A stretch of 36,554 nucleotides of DNA from Alphaproteobacteria bacterium (GTDB taxonomy: Bacteria > Pseudomonadota > Alphaproteobacteria > Rhizobiales > Hyphomicrobiaceae): NCBI GenBank assembly GCA_018819265.1, contig JAHJQI010000110.1:1-36554 (forward strand), read 5' to 3'. A program made the position numbers and the translations under genes. This document shows positions 24,303-33,123 of this stretch, in pieces. Within the stretch, counting starts at the first letter, position 1. The number at the start of each line of letters is the position of its first letter. The notes below the pieces were generated by a model, which searched no databases, was not told the DNA's origin, and was given only the letters and a program-made list of their open reading frames with translations.

Positions 24303-25841
24303 TCAGAAGATTCGAACTTGCGGAATGCAGCCGACAAGGTGGGCGAGCGTTTCAAACCGGCGGCGCAGCCGGGCGCCATCGAGGTCCGATATTGCGGTAG
24401 GTATGCTCCAAACGAGCACACCGTTTTCGTAAGCGAGGGAGGTCTGGTTGATCTTGCCGGCCATGCCAACCGATAGCATGTGGGCGGCGCGAACTGCGGC
24501 TCCGACGATCTTTGCCCGCCTCAGAGCGCGTTTGCTGGCAGCCTTCTTCAGGCGGCTCGAGAGTTTTTCGCCTTCTTCCTCGCCGCGGCTGGCGTGGCGG
24601 AAATAGATCGACAGGGCCAGGAAGGTGCGGCCGGGATGGTCGATGCCGCTCAAGGCCGAATGGGCGACCGCGTCGAGGCTGTGCTCTCCGCGGTAATCGG
24701 GGTGCGCACGCCAGCCGATATCCGAAATGAGGCAGGCGGCGTAGCGCAGGCGGCGTTCCTCGTCGGTTTCGGTGAGTTCGGGATGTCTGAACAGCCCGTC
24801 GGTCCAGTGGCAGAGTTCCTCGCCATGGTAAGGCGAGCGGGAATAGAGCTCGGCCAGCCTGCGGCAGTAGCTGAGCAGCGGGTCCTTGGCGCGCTCGTCT
24901 TCATCGAGCAGCGAGTAGAAGATGCCTTCGCGCACGCCAAAGACGGAGAACTGCACCGACTTCGGCTTCATTTTCAATAGAAGGCGCTCCATCAGCAGCG
25001 CGCCGAACGGCACCACTTCGCGGCGCTGCTTGGAAATCGCGGAGCTGCCGGGCAAGGCAGCGAACCGTTTCGACCTGCGAATCTTCTCGGTGTAGGTGAG
25101 CGCCTCTGTGGCGTCCAGATCGTACTCGTGCATGACGTTCAAAGGATAGTCGGAGCCGGCCATGTGCATCTTAGCGACGGCCCGCCAGGTGCCGCCGACG
25201 GCGTAGAACGTACGGCCGCCGGCATCCTTGAGCCACGGAACGCCGGCAAGCGCGGCATCGATCAGTTCCTCCGCTTTTTCGATCCTGCCGCCGGACATGT
25301 CGATCAAGCGAAGGCCGCCGAGCGGCAACGTGATGGCGTTACGAACGTCGCCGGATTTGACGTCGACCAGTTCGACGCTGCCGCCACCCATGTCGGCGAC
25401 GATGCCGTCGGCATCCGGAACGCCCATCAGGACGCCCTGCGCGGCGATCCTGGCTTCTTCCTGCCCGGTCAGGACCTGAATGTCGACGCGGCAGACCTTT
25501 TCGGCGATCGCGATAAACTTTCCGCCATCCTCGGCGTCGCGGACGGCTGCGGTCGCAATAACCTTCAAGTCGCCGACATTGAGGGCGTCGGCAATGGCGC
25601 GAAAGCGCTTCAGCGCCCGCAGTGCACAGTCTATCGCGCATTTCCCCAGGCGCCCGGTGCTGGCGACGCGGCGGCCAAGCCCGCATAGTTCCTTCTCGTT
25701 GAAGTACGGGGTGGGCGCCCTGACTGCGCCTTCGTAAATCACGAGGCGGACCGAGTTGGAGCCGATGTCGATGACCCCGACGGGCGGGCCGGTGGTGATT
25801 TCGACACGCTCAGCGGAGTTGAAGCGCCTGGTAAAGAGCAT
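24303..25841 (-). CDS. ppx: Ppx/GppA family exopolyphosphatase
   Basis: 512 residues. An actin-like ATPase-fold phosphatase that releases phosphate from polyphosphate or pppGpp. VGVIDIGSNSVRLVIYEG (about 21-38) is the phosphate-1 motif. VIATAAVRDAEDG, VLTGQEEARIAAQGVL and GIVADMGGGSVELV (phosphate-2) follow in family order. The C-terminal part (about 310-512) is an HD-like helical domain with AACLISDIGWRAHPDYRGEH. This length and layout match alphaproteobacterial Ppx. In related genomes ppx usually follows ppk1 directly. Here it is 8.5 kb away, on the opposite strand, with surface-protein genes in between. Confidence 0.93.
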   Translation of the reverse strand: MLFTRRFNSAERVEITTGPPVGVIDIGSNSVRLVIYEGAVRAPTPYFNEKELCGLGRRVASTGRLGKCAIDCALRALKRFRAIADALNVGDLKVIATAAVRDAEDGGKFIAIAEKVCRVDIQVLTGQEEARIAAQGVLMGVPDADGIVADMGGGSVELVDVKSGDVRNAITLPLGGLRLIDMSGGRIEKAEELIDAALAGVPWLKDAGGRTFYAVGGTWRAVAKMHMAGSDYPLNVMHEYDLDATEALTYTEKIRRSKRFAALPGSSAISKQRREVVPFGALLMERLLLKMKPKSVQFSVFGVREGIFYSLLDEDERAKDPLLSYCRRLAELYSRSPYHGEELCHWTDGLFRHPELTETDEERRLRYAACLISDIGWRAHPDYRGEHSLDAVAHSALSGIDHPGRTFLALSIYFRHASRGEEEGEKLSSRLKKAASKRALRRAKIVGAAVRAAHMLSVGMAGKINQTSLAYENGVLVWSIPTAISDLDGARLRRRFETLAHLVGCIPQVRIF

Positions 25842-26313
25842 GTCCTAACTCTCCCCTTGGCCCTCTCCGGCGGAATACCGCGAAGGGGGCTTGCGATGTC
25901 GTCAGGTGCGCAGCCTTACCAGCAAAGCAGAGACGGCGCCCGACGGCTGTTGGTGACTGCGTAGCGCGATTCATCATCGATGGGTGAGGCTGTAGGGCAG
26001 CAGTCCGCCAAAAGTCACTTGGAAATTGGGCGGAGCAGGCGGGAAATCACCGGTTCTGCGACGTTACGCGCAAGTCGTCTGCGTTGGGGAAAACCGCCGC
26101 CGGGTGCGTTCCGGCTCCCGGGCCGGTGCCAAACGAGGCGGCGCGAGGGTGGTTGCGGGCGCGTGGTCGGCAAGAATCCGCCGTTATGCCGCCGTTCTCC
26201 TGGTCCTTCGAAATTCCTGAGAGCGGTAAATAATCCAGGCCAGGATGCCGAAACGGCGGCATCAGACCCGGGCATCGGCGCCGCGACCCTGAAATCGACG
26301 CGGGGAACTTCGT
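25842..26313. other. Intergenic region between ppx and gshB
   Basis: 472 bp, GC-rich, with no credible gene. The short frames here (60-130 codons) are Arg/Pro/Gly-rich and show no domain. The ppx promoter should be in its left part. I see no strong terminator for gshB. Confidence 0.6.
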
Positions 26314-27246
26314 TCAGCGGAGGATCTTGTCCCAGTAGAGCTTGGGAATGTCGGGGCCGCCGACGGCCTTGAGTTCAACGGTCAGGGTCGGCGAGGTGAC
26401 GTTGATTTCGGATAGCTGGCCGTCGATGAGGTCGAGGCCGGCAAAGAAGATGTCCCACTCCTTGAGCTTTTCGCCGACTTCGCGGCAGACCTGCTCCTCG
26501 CGCTGGTTAAGGGAAGTCAGAACCGGGCGGCCGCCGGAGTGAATGTTGGCGACGAAGTTGCCTTCGGCGGGGATGCGGCCGAGTACGCCGGCGACCTCGC
26601 CTTCCAGCATCATGACGCGCTTGTCGGTCTCCTTGACGTTGGGCAGGAACTCCTGGGCGACGATCGGTTCGGCGGAGTGCGAGAGCAGTTCGTCGAGATG
26701 GCGGGGCAGGTCGGGGTCGTCCAAGTTGGTCTTGACGATCATCTCGCCGCCGAACAGCGACAGCGGCTTGAGGACGATCTCGCCATGACGGCGGGCGAAG
26801 TCGGTGATGAGCTTGCGGTCATGCGCGATGAGGGTCGCGGCCATCAGATGGGGGAAGTGCAGGGCGCTCAATTTCTCGGGAGTGTTGCGGATGGCGCGGG
26901 GATTGTTGAGGACGCGCGTCGTCGCGGGAAGCAATTCGAGGAGGTAGGTGTTGGAGAAGTAGGCCATGTCGAAGGGCGGGTCCTGGCGGACGAGAACCAC
27001 CGGAAAATCGCCGAGCAGGTGGCGCTCGGGTTCACCGAGCGTGAAGGGGTCTTGCGTGTTGCCGGGATTGACGCGGGCATGACGCATCAAGGCTGTGATC
27101 GCGCCGCCCTCGATCGCCAGCGATTGCGGCTGGAACTCGTAGCATTCAAGGCCGCGCGATTGCGCTTCGACCATCAGCGCGAACGTCGTGTCGCCCTTGA
27201 TGTTGATTTTCTCGGGCCGGTCCATCTGGACAGCAATTCGGTTCAT
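26314..27246 (-). CDS. gshB: Glutathione synthetase
   Basis: 310 residues, the normal length. It joins gamma-glutamylcysteine and glycine with ATP. The N-terminal IAVQMDRPEKINIKGDTTFALMVEAQSRG and VVLVRQDPPFDMAYFSNTYLLE match E. coli GshB nearly motif for motif. The ATP-grasp domain shows IVLKPLSLFGGEMI, EFLPNVKETDKRVMMLEGEV and IHSGGRP. The Mg-binding end is GLDLIDGQLSEINVTSPT. It is monocistronic as far as seen: the hybrid kinase gene ends 131 bp upstream on the same strand. Confidence 0.96.
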   Translation of the reverse strand: MNRIAVQMDRPEKINIKGDTTFALMVEAQSRGLECYEFQPQSLAIEGGAITALMRHARVNPGNTQDPFTLGEPERHLLGDFPVVLVRQDPPFDMAYFSNTYLLELLPATTRVLNNPRAIRNTPEKLSALHFPHLMAATLIAHDRKLITDFARRHGEIVLKPLSLFGGEMIVKTNLDDPDLPRHLDELLSHSAEPIVAQEFLPNVKETDKRVMMLEGEVAGVLGRIPAEGNFVANIHSGGRPVLTSLNQREEQVCREVGEKLKEWDIFFAGLDLIDGQLSEINVTSPTLTVELKAVGGPDIPKLYWDKILR

Positions 27247-27377
27247 CGGCGGTCTTTCGGCTGGTGGCGGGAGGTAGAGAGGGAGTTGGCGCTAACGTAG
27301 TCGCTGCCGTCGCCGATGGGTAGGGGCGAACCTGATCCGTTTCTGCCTGCATATGCGAATCTGGCTGGTCGGCCAAT

Positions 27378-30338
27378 TTATGCGACAGCGGCAGACGAAT
27401 CCGCCCGCGGGTTGGCTGCCGGGAGTGCCCCAAGCGTCGCTTCGAGTGCAGTTTCAAGTTCTTTCATTAGTGGGGGGGCGCGGTCGAGCGAATTTTCGCG
27501 GGCGCCGGATTCGACGACTTCGCAGATCTCGGCGACGCGGACCGCGCCGATATTGCGCGACAGCGACTTCAGGGCGTGCGCCGCTGTGGCAATCACGTCG
27601 TCGGGGGCGTCCTGCCATGAGCCGCGAAGGGAGCGAAGCGCTTCGGGTGCGTGGGTTCTATAGAGCGCGACGACCTTTGCAACGAGATCCATGTCGCCGG
27701 CCTGCATCTCGCGGATCTGGTCGAGGACGTCGGGGTCGAGAAGCGGGAAGCTCATCGGCGCACGAGCGGCGTCAGCAACGGCGGCCGGCGCGCGTGTGGC
27801 CGGGTGACGCTCTAGCGAACCCTCGGCGCCGTTGCCGTACGGGATGGCTGCGGCAGCTTCTACGCCGGAAGCCGCTTCGCGATCCGGCAGCCAGGTGCGC
27901 AGCGTCTTTTCGAGCATGCCAATGGTGAAGGGCTTGGTGAGGCAGTCGTTCATGCCGGCGTCGCGCCAGCGGCTTGCCTGGCTGCCGATGACATGGGCAG
28001 TCAACGCGATGATCGGCATGGCGGAACGATTTTTCGCAGCTTCCCACGCCCGGATGCGCCGGGCTGCTTCGAAGCCGTCCATCTGTGGCATCGAGCCGTC
28101 CATGAGTACAAGGTCGAACGATTGCGACGCGACGGCCTCGACGGCTTCGACGCCGTCCTCGACGTTGACAACCTCGACGCCGAGGCGTCCGAGGGCTTCG
28201 CCAAGGACTTCGCGGTTGATGGCGCTGTCGTCTGCTGCGAGGACGCGCACGCCCGCAAACGACGCGATTGCGGGTTTGCGGGATGCGTCGCCGTCGCGGC
28301 AGCGGAGCCGTTCAAGGTTGTCAGTGCGCAGTGCTGCAAACAGTTCGGAGATTTCGTCGGTGGCAAGCGGCCAGGAAATCGTAGTGTCGGAGTGTGCCGG
28401 ACTCTGGCTCGCATGGCCGCAGGATTGGCCAAAGCCGGCCAGCTGCACGAGCTTCAACCTGCCGTTTGCCGAGCGCAACTTTTTCAGCAGTTCGCAGCAA
28501 CGCGAGATGACGATGGCCGGCGAAGCTGGGGCGGCGGCTTCCGCGAGGCATTCGATCGCCGTCGTGCCGATCTGGTCGTTCAGAATCGGATCGTAGCCGT
28601 AGTTGCGGGCGTACTCGACGAGAGCGTTCCGAGTCGGGCTCGATGGCATGGCGATGTGCAGCGGCAGCCGTTCTTCGTCATTGCGGCCGGCGAGCGATGT
28701 CAGGTCGGGCGCATCTTCAAGCACTTCGAAGCAGGCGCTAAGGGCGAATGTCGAACCGGCGCCGAAGGTGCTCGATACTTCGATGCAGCCATTCATGGCG
28801 TGGCTCAAGCGCTGGCAGATCGCCAGGCCGATGCCGGTGCCGCCGAACTTGCGGGTGGTCGACTGATCGGCCTGGGAGAAGGCTTCGAAAATCGTTGCGA
28901 CCTTGTCCTCGTGGATGCCGATGCCTGTGTCCGTCACCTCGAAGCGGAGCGGCCTGGCGGAGACCGGCTCGCCGGCGTCCGTCGTCGCCGCAAACTCAGA
29001 GGCGAGGCAGACGCGTACGCCGACGCCGCCCGATTCGGTGAATTTCAAGGCGTTGTTGACGAGGTTCGAGAGGATCTGGTTGAGGCGGACAGGGTCGGCG
29101 GCGATGACGCTTGGCACATCGGCAGTAACGAAGCCCGCAAGGTCAAGCCCCTTGGAGGATGCGCGTTCGGCAAACAACCGGGTGACCTCGTCGACGAGCC
29201 TGCGCGGTTCGACGGGGACAGCCTCGAGTTCCATGCGGCCGGCCTCGATCTTCGAGAAGTCGAGGATGTCGTTGATGATCGAGAGCAGCGATTTTCCCGA
29301 AGAGACGATGACGTCGGCGTAGCGCTGAAGGCGGGCGGGCATTCCCGCGGCAGTGAGCAGTTCGGCCATGACGAGCATGCCGTTCATGGGCGTGCGGATT
29401 TCGTGGCTCATGGTGGCGAGAAAGTCCGACTTCGCGGCATTCGCTGCCTGCGCCGCGATGGTTGCTTCGCGCAGATCGCGGGTGCGCTCGTCAACGGTCT
29501 GCTCCAAGGTCTCGCGGTGTCTGGCAAGTGCTGCATCACGCGTGCGGATCTCGTTGAGCATGTCGTTGAAGGCGTCGACAAGATCTCCGGTCTCATCGTC
29601 GGATTTGCGTTCCACCCTGGTTGTGAAATCGTGGTGCTGGCGGATATCGCGCATGGCGGTCGTCAGGTCGAGGATTGGACCGGTGAGGGATTTTTCAAGT
29701 CGCATGGCGACAAGCAGGCCGGTGATGGCGGCAAACAAACTCCAGACGACGGCGAAGCGGAGGCTGTCGGCCAGAACGCTGCGCAGATCGGAGACGTCGG
29801 CGATCAGAAACAGGCGCCCGACCTCCTCACCGGCGTGGATAACCGGCACCTCGACGGGATAAGTCTGCATTGTCAGGAGCGTCAGCAGGCCCGGCTCGTC
29901 GTCGGCCTCAGCGATGTTGGCGTCGCTCTGCAGCATGACCCCGTTGCCGAACGAGGCAATGAGGACGCCTTGCATGTCGAGCACGCGGGCGAACTTCACC
30001 TTCGGCATGCGTCCGATGGCGCGCAGGATGTTCTGCACGTCGTGATGCGCGCCTTTCGACTGGGAAGGGGCAACGGCGATGGCCAGCGTCGAGGCGACGC
30101 CGTGGAGTTCGTCCTTCAGTCCGTGGAAACGGCGGTCGGCGGCCTGCCAGCCGGTGACGAGGGCCGTCAACAACATTGCGCTGACAACACCTGCAAGGAC
30201 GATCAATGCCAGTTTGGTTTTGATCGAACTGAGTTTCGGCGGCGAAATACGCAACGGTTGGCGCTCTTCTCGTATCTGTTTCCCGGGTGCATTTCTGCGG
30301 CCGGATTGCCGTTGAAACTGCCTGAATTCCGTAAACAA
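27378..30338 (-). CDS. Hybrid sensor histidine kinase (HAMP-HisKA-HATPase-REC-Hpt)
   Basis: 986 residues from a TTG at 30338; a later TTG near 30254 is an alternative, and no in-frame ATG fits. A membrane helix (about 42-62), a periplasmic sensor (about 65-195) and a second helix lead to HAMP (about 200-255) and a short coiled coil. HisKA follows with His312 in FLATMSHEIRTPMNG. HATPase_c has NLVNNALKFT, DTGIGI and GGTGIGLAI. A degenerate receiver-like segment (about 560-680) lacks the phospho-Asp. A full receiver has Asp747 in VLMDGSMPQMDG, and a C-terminal Hpt domain has His921 in AAHALKSL. So a complete phosphorelay (His-Asp-His) is in one protein. The signal is unknown. It is divergent from the REC-HATPase gene, which may be its partner. 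Confidence 0.92.
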   Translation of the reverse strand: MFTEFRQFQRQSGRRNAPGKQIREERQPLRISPPKLSSIKTKLALIVLAGVVSAMLLTALVTGWQAADRRFHGLKDELHGVASTLAIAVAPSQSKGAHHDVQNILRAIGRMPKVKFARVLDMQGVLIASFGNGVMLQSDANIAEADDEPGLLTLLTMQTYPVEVPVIHAGEEVGRLFLIADVSDLRSVLADSLRFAVVWSLFAAITGLLVAMRLEKSLTGPILDLTTAMRDIRQHHDFTTRVERKSDDETGDLVDAFNDMLNEIRTRDAALARHRETLEQTVDERTRDLREATIAAQAANAAKSDFLATMSHEIRTPMNGMLVMAELLTAAGMPARLQRYADVIVSSGKSLLSIINDILDFSKIEAGRMELEAVPVEPRRLVDEVTRLFAERASSKGLDLAGFVTADVPSVIAADPVRLNQILSNLVNNALKFTESGGVGVRVCLASEFAATTDAGEPVSARPLRFEVTDTGIGIHEDKVATIFEAFSQADQSTTRKFGGTGIGLAICQRLSHAMNGCIEVSSTFGAGSTFALSACFEVLEDAPDLTSLAGRNDEERLPLHIAMPSSPTRNALVEYARNYGYDPILNDQIGTTAIECLAEAAAPASPAIVISRCCELLKKLRSANGRLKLVQLAGFGQSCGHASQSPAHSDTTISWPLATDEISELFAALRTDNLERLRCRDGDASRKPAIASFAGVRVLAADDSAINREVLGEALGRLGVEVVNVEDGVEAVEAVASQSFDLVLMDGSMPQMDGFEAARRIRAWEAAKNRSAMPIIALTAHVIGSQASRWRDAGMNDCLTKPFTIGMLEKTLRTWLPDREAASGVEAAAAIPYGNGAEGSLERHPATRAPAAVADAARAPMSFPLLDPDVLDQIREMQAGDMDLVAKVVALYRTHAPEALRSLRGSWQDAPDDVIATAAHALKSLSRNIGAVRVAEICEVVESGARENSLDRAPPLMKELETALEATLGALPAANPRADSSAAVA

Positions 30339-30372
30339 GCGATTTATTCATGATTCATTAATTACAATTCTA

Positions 30373-30389
30373 AATCTGATCTTCAGATT
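30373..30389. promoter_or_regulatory. Palindrome in the divergent sensor-kinase/regulator promoter region
   Basis: AATCTGA and TCAGATT flank TCT in the AT-rich 136-bp spacer between the two divergent signalling genes. It is a plausible operator. The surrounding AT-rich stretch likely carries both promoters. Confidence 0.4.
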
Positions 30390-30474
30390 GGTCATAGAGA
30401 GTGAAGCGAAGACATCATGACCGGATGCGCTGGTTATCCGGCCGCATTGCTTTGGATCACAGGTGCAAGTCGAA

Positions 30475-31632
30475 ATGGCAGAACATAAAACGATGGACCG
30501 CACGCAAGTTGTCGTGGCGGACGACGATCCGATTATTCGCCAGCTTTTCGAAAGCAAGCTGACGCAGATGGGCTGCGATGTGCAGTCGGCCGAAGACGGC
30601 GGCGCGGCGTGGAAGCTCTTGCGCAACAACAAGCATGTCGATCTGGCCATCGTCGATCTCGACATGCCCAACGTCGACGGCTTCTCATTGATCCAATGCG
30701 TGCGCGGACATCCGCGCACGAAGCACCTGCCCATCATCGTGGTGACATCCCGGACAGACGCCAAGGCGATCCAGGATGCGTTCGGTGCCGGGGCGACGTC
30801 GTTCCTGACGAAGCCGCTGCATTGGTCGACGTTCAGCAGTCACATCGAATACCTGATGCGGTTGACCCATGCAGCCCATCAGGCGCGGAACCTGGCGCAA
30901 CGCGCGGAGGCCGCGGTCCGCATCAAGGACGTCGTGCTGCGGCGGACGCTCGAAGCAGGTGCGTGCGGAACCGAGCGGATCCATGAGATCCTGCATCGAC
31001 TGGCCAGCACTATCAGAAGCGGAGGCGATGTTGAGAGTGCGTTCGGGCTCATCGACGAGTTGGAGAGGGAAACTTTGCTGATCCAGAACTCCCTTGTCCA
31101 GGGGCAATCGATGTCGAAGGCGCTGTGCAGCCGCGTCAACGTCGATGACGTGCGGGTGCCGCTGATGAACCTTCTCGCCAATGCGCAAATTCGCGTGCAG
31201 CAGCGTTCGCGAGAGCACAACGTGCCGGTCAGCATCGTACGGGTGCCTGAGGATGCCTACATCGCATGCGATCCAGAGGGATTGTCGCTTGCCGTGTCGC
31301 ACCTTCTCGACAACGCCGTGCGCTACTCGCCGGAAGGCCGTACGGTGACGCTCGAAGCCGACGTGCATCCCGACGGCATGCTGACGATAGTCATCAATGA
31401 CGATGGTCCCGGGATGGAGCCGGATTTCTATGCGGCCCGCCTGCATCCGACAGACGAGTCGGAATTCCAAGAGCAGAATTGCTCCGAAGGTGTCGGGCTG
31501 CCGCTCGTGAAGGCGATTGCCGAGGCGCACGGCGGTGTACTCGAAATCCGGTCGATGCCTGACCATGGTACGACGGCGATGCTGGTCGTTCCCGCGGATC
31601 GTGTCCGGCTGGAGCGCGATTTCGCGGCTTGA
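30475..31632 (+). CDS. Response regulator fused to an HATPase domain
   Basis: 385 residues from the ATG at 30475 (a GTG at 30463 is also possible). The receiver (about 10-125) has the acidic pair VVVADDDP, phospho-Asp61 in AIVDLDMPNVDG, and Lys in FLTKPL. A helical region (about 130-240) follows where a HisKA would be expected, but there is no H-box (no SHELRTP-like His). The HATPase (about 245-375) is intact with SHLLDNAVRYSPEG (N-box), NDDGPGMEP (G1) and GVGLPLVKAIAEAHGG (G2). It could be a kinase with an unusual phospho-acceptor, a phosphatase, or an ATP-dependent binding partner. It is divergent from the hybrid kinase whose Hpt may phosphorylate it. Confidence 0.85.
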   Translation: MAEHKTMDRTQVVVADDDPIIRQLFESKLTQMGCDVQSAEDGGAAWKLLRNNKHVDLAIVDLDMPNVDGFSLIQCVRGHPRTKHLPIIVVTSRTDAKAIQDAFGAGATSFLTKPLHWSTFSSHIEYLMRLTHAAHQARNLAQRAEAAVRIKDVVLRRTLEAGACGTERIHEILHRLASTIRSGGDVESAFGLIDELERETLLIQNSLVQGQSMSKALCSRVNVDDVRVPLMNLLANAQIRVQQRSREHNVPVSIVRVPEDAYIACDPEGLSLAVSHLLDNAVRYSPEGRTVTLEADVHPDGMLTIVINDDGPGMEPDFYAARLHPTDESEFQEQNCSEGVGLPLVKAIAEAHGGVLEIRSMPDHGTTAMLVVPADRVRLERDFAA

Positions 31633-31811
31633 TCGATCACCATTTTCAGATGTTTCGATATAGGACGTATGAAACGCTTTTCTAAGTGTTCCGGGTGATT
31701 TCGGTTCAACTTTATTGAAATCGTGCAATCGTTCGTCGGTGGCGAAATGCGTCGTGAGTCCGTTTCGCCGCGGCAGGATCGAGTGGGGTTTGGCAAGCGC
31801 AAGCAGATCGA

Positions 31812-33095
31812 ATGCAGATGATGCCCAAGAGGTTTCGATGTTTCAAGAGCGCGGCGGACGGCACGATTTTCGTGAAGTTCGCACTGCTGATGCCGGTCCT
31901 GCTCGGTATCAGCCTAAGCGCAGTGGACTATGCCTGGACGCTGACGCACAAATCGGTTCTGCAGGAGGCTGCCGATATTTCCGCGCTGGCCGGCGCCAAG
32001 GAACTCAGCCTGTCGGATTCGAAGAAGGAGAATGTGGCGGCCGTGGTTGAGGCGATGGTCAATCGCTACATCGATGTGAACAAGGCCTCGCTCGCCAGCA
32101 AGAATACAGCGGTGCCGATCGTCAAGGCGTCGGTGACGGACAGCCCTCTGCAAGTCGAGGTGACGATCACGCAGAAGGTCGATGCGATCGTCGGGGGCGC
32201 ACTCGGGCTCGAATTTCCCGACCTCAAGATACGCAGCGTGGCGCGTGTTGTCGGGCAGCCGAACATCTGCGTGCTGGCACTCGAGGAAAGCGCAAACGGA
32301 GCGATTTCGCTGGAGCAGGATGCGCGTGTCACAGGGCGCAATTGCGCAGTCTATTCGAACTCAATCCACAGTCGCGGCATGATTTCCAAGAATAGCGCGA
32401 GCCTGACCGCAAGCTTCATCTGCACGCGCGGCGGCAAGGACGGCGGGCCAGGCAACTTCAACCCAATGCCGCTCGTCGACTGCCCCAGCTTTGAAGATCC
32501 GCTGAGCGGGCGCGACGAACCCGTCGTCACCGGTGGCTGTGTGGAGACCGACCTTGTTGTGAATGGCGGTTCGCGGACGCTCAATCCCGGCACGTATTGC
32601 GGCGGCATTCATCTCACCAACAATGCAGCCGTTGAGTTCAGGCCCGGGATCTACGTCTTCAAGAACGGCCCACTGCTCGTCGATTCCGGTGCGGCCATCG
32701 AAGGCAGTGGCGTTGGCCTTTATTTCGATAGCGACGTGAAATCCGTTCTGAACGTCGCCAACGATAGTTCACTCAGCCTCGAAGCGCCTTCGACCGGAGC
32801 AATGGCTGGAATGCTGGTTTTCGTTTCGCGTCAACAGGCGAAGGATACTGTGCATAAGCTGTTCAGCAACAACGCGCCGGTGTTGCTTGGAACGATCTAC
32901 ATTCCGACAGGCGAGTTGCGGGTCGATGCCAGTGCTCCGATCGCACATGATTCGGCCTATACGGCCATCGTCGCCAGCTCTATGCGCCTCTACGGCGGCC
33001 CGCACTTGATCCTCAACACCGATTACGGCAAGACCGACGTGCCGGTACCGAAGGGCATCCGCGGCGCAGGCCAGCCGGTGTCGCTCGTCGAGTAA
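31812..33095 (+). CDS. Tad-domain (TadG-like) exported protein with beta-helix-like C-terminus, paralogue 2
   Basis: 427 residues. The N-terminus ADGTIFVKFALLMPVLLGISLSAVDYAWTLTHKSVLQEAADISALAGAKEL is the Tad signature: membrane helix about 17-38, then an exported helix. From about residue 150, ICVLALEESANGAISLEQDARVTGRNCAVYSNS and later TLNPGTYCGGIHLTNNAAVEFRPGIYVFKNGPLLV, SLEAPSTGAMAGMLVF and LLGTIYIPTGELRV follow the same order as in the paralogue at 16307-17563, including conserved Cys and PGxYxF strands. The C-terminal part probably forms a parallel beta-helix. It starts 180 bp after the REC-HATPase gene on the same strand. The start ATG at 31812 has no strong Shine-Dalgarno; ATG at 31818 is an alternative. 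Confidence 0.85.
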   Translation: MQMMPKRFRCFKSAADGTIFVKFALLMPVLLGISLSAVDYAWTLTHKSVLQEAADISALAGAKELSLSDSKKENVAAVVEAMVNRYIDVNKASLASKNTAVPIVKASVTDSPLQVEVTITQKVDAIVGGALGLEFPDLKIRSVARVVGQPNICVLALEESANGAISLEQDARVTGRNCAVYSNSIHSRGMISKNSASLTASFICTRGGKDGGPGNFNPMPLVDCPSFEDPLSGRDEPVVTGGCVETDLVVNGGSRTLNPGTYCGGIHLTNNAAVEFRPGIYVFKNGPLLVDSGAAIEGSGVGLYFDSDVKSVLNVANDSSLSLEAPSTGAMAGMLVFVSRQQAKDTVHKLFSNNAPVLLGTIYIPTGELRVDASAPIAHDSAYTAIVASSMRLYGGPHLILNTDYGKTDVPVPKGIRGAGQPVSLVE

Positions 33096-33123
33096 GCCGG
33101 TCGGACATTGCAGCCAGCCACAG

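Noticed and set aside
25980..26372. 130-codon plus-strand frame between ppx and gshB
   Set aside because: Arg/Gly/Pro-rich with no domain and it overlaps the end of gshB on the opposite strand.
27993..30353. 786-codon plus-strand frame opposite the hybrid kinase
   Set aside because: No domain; the kinase on the minus strand shows all expected boxes.
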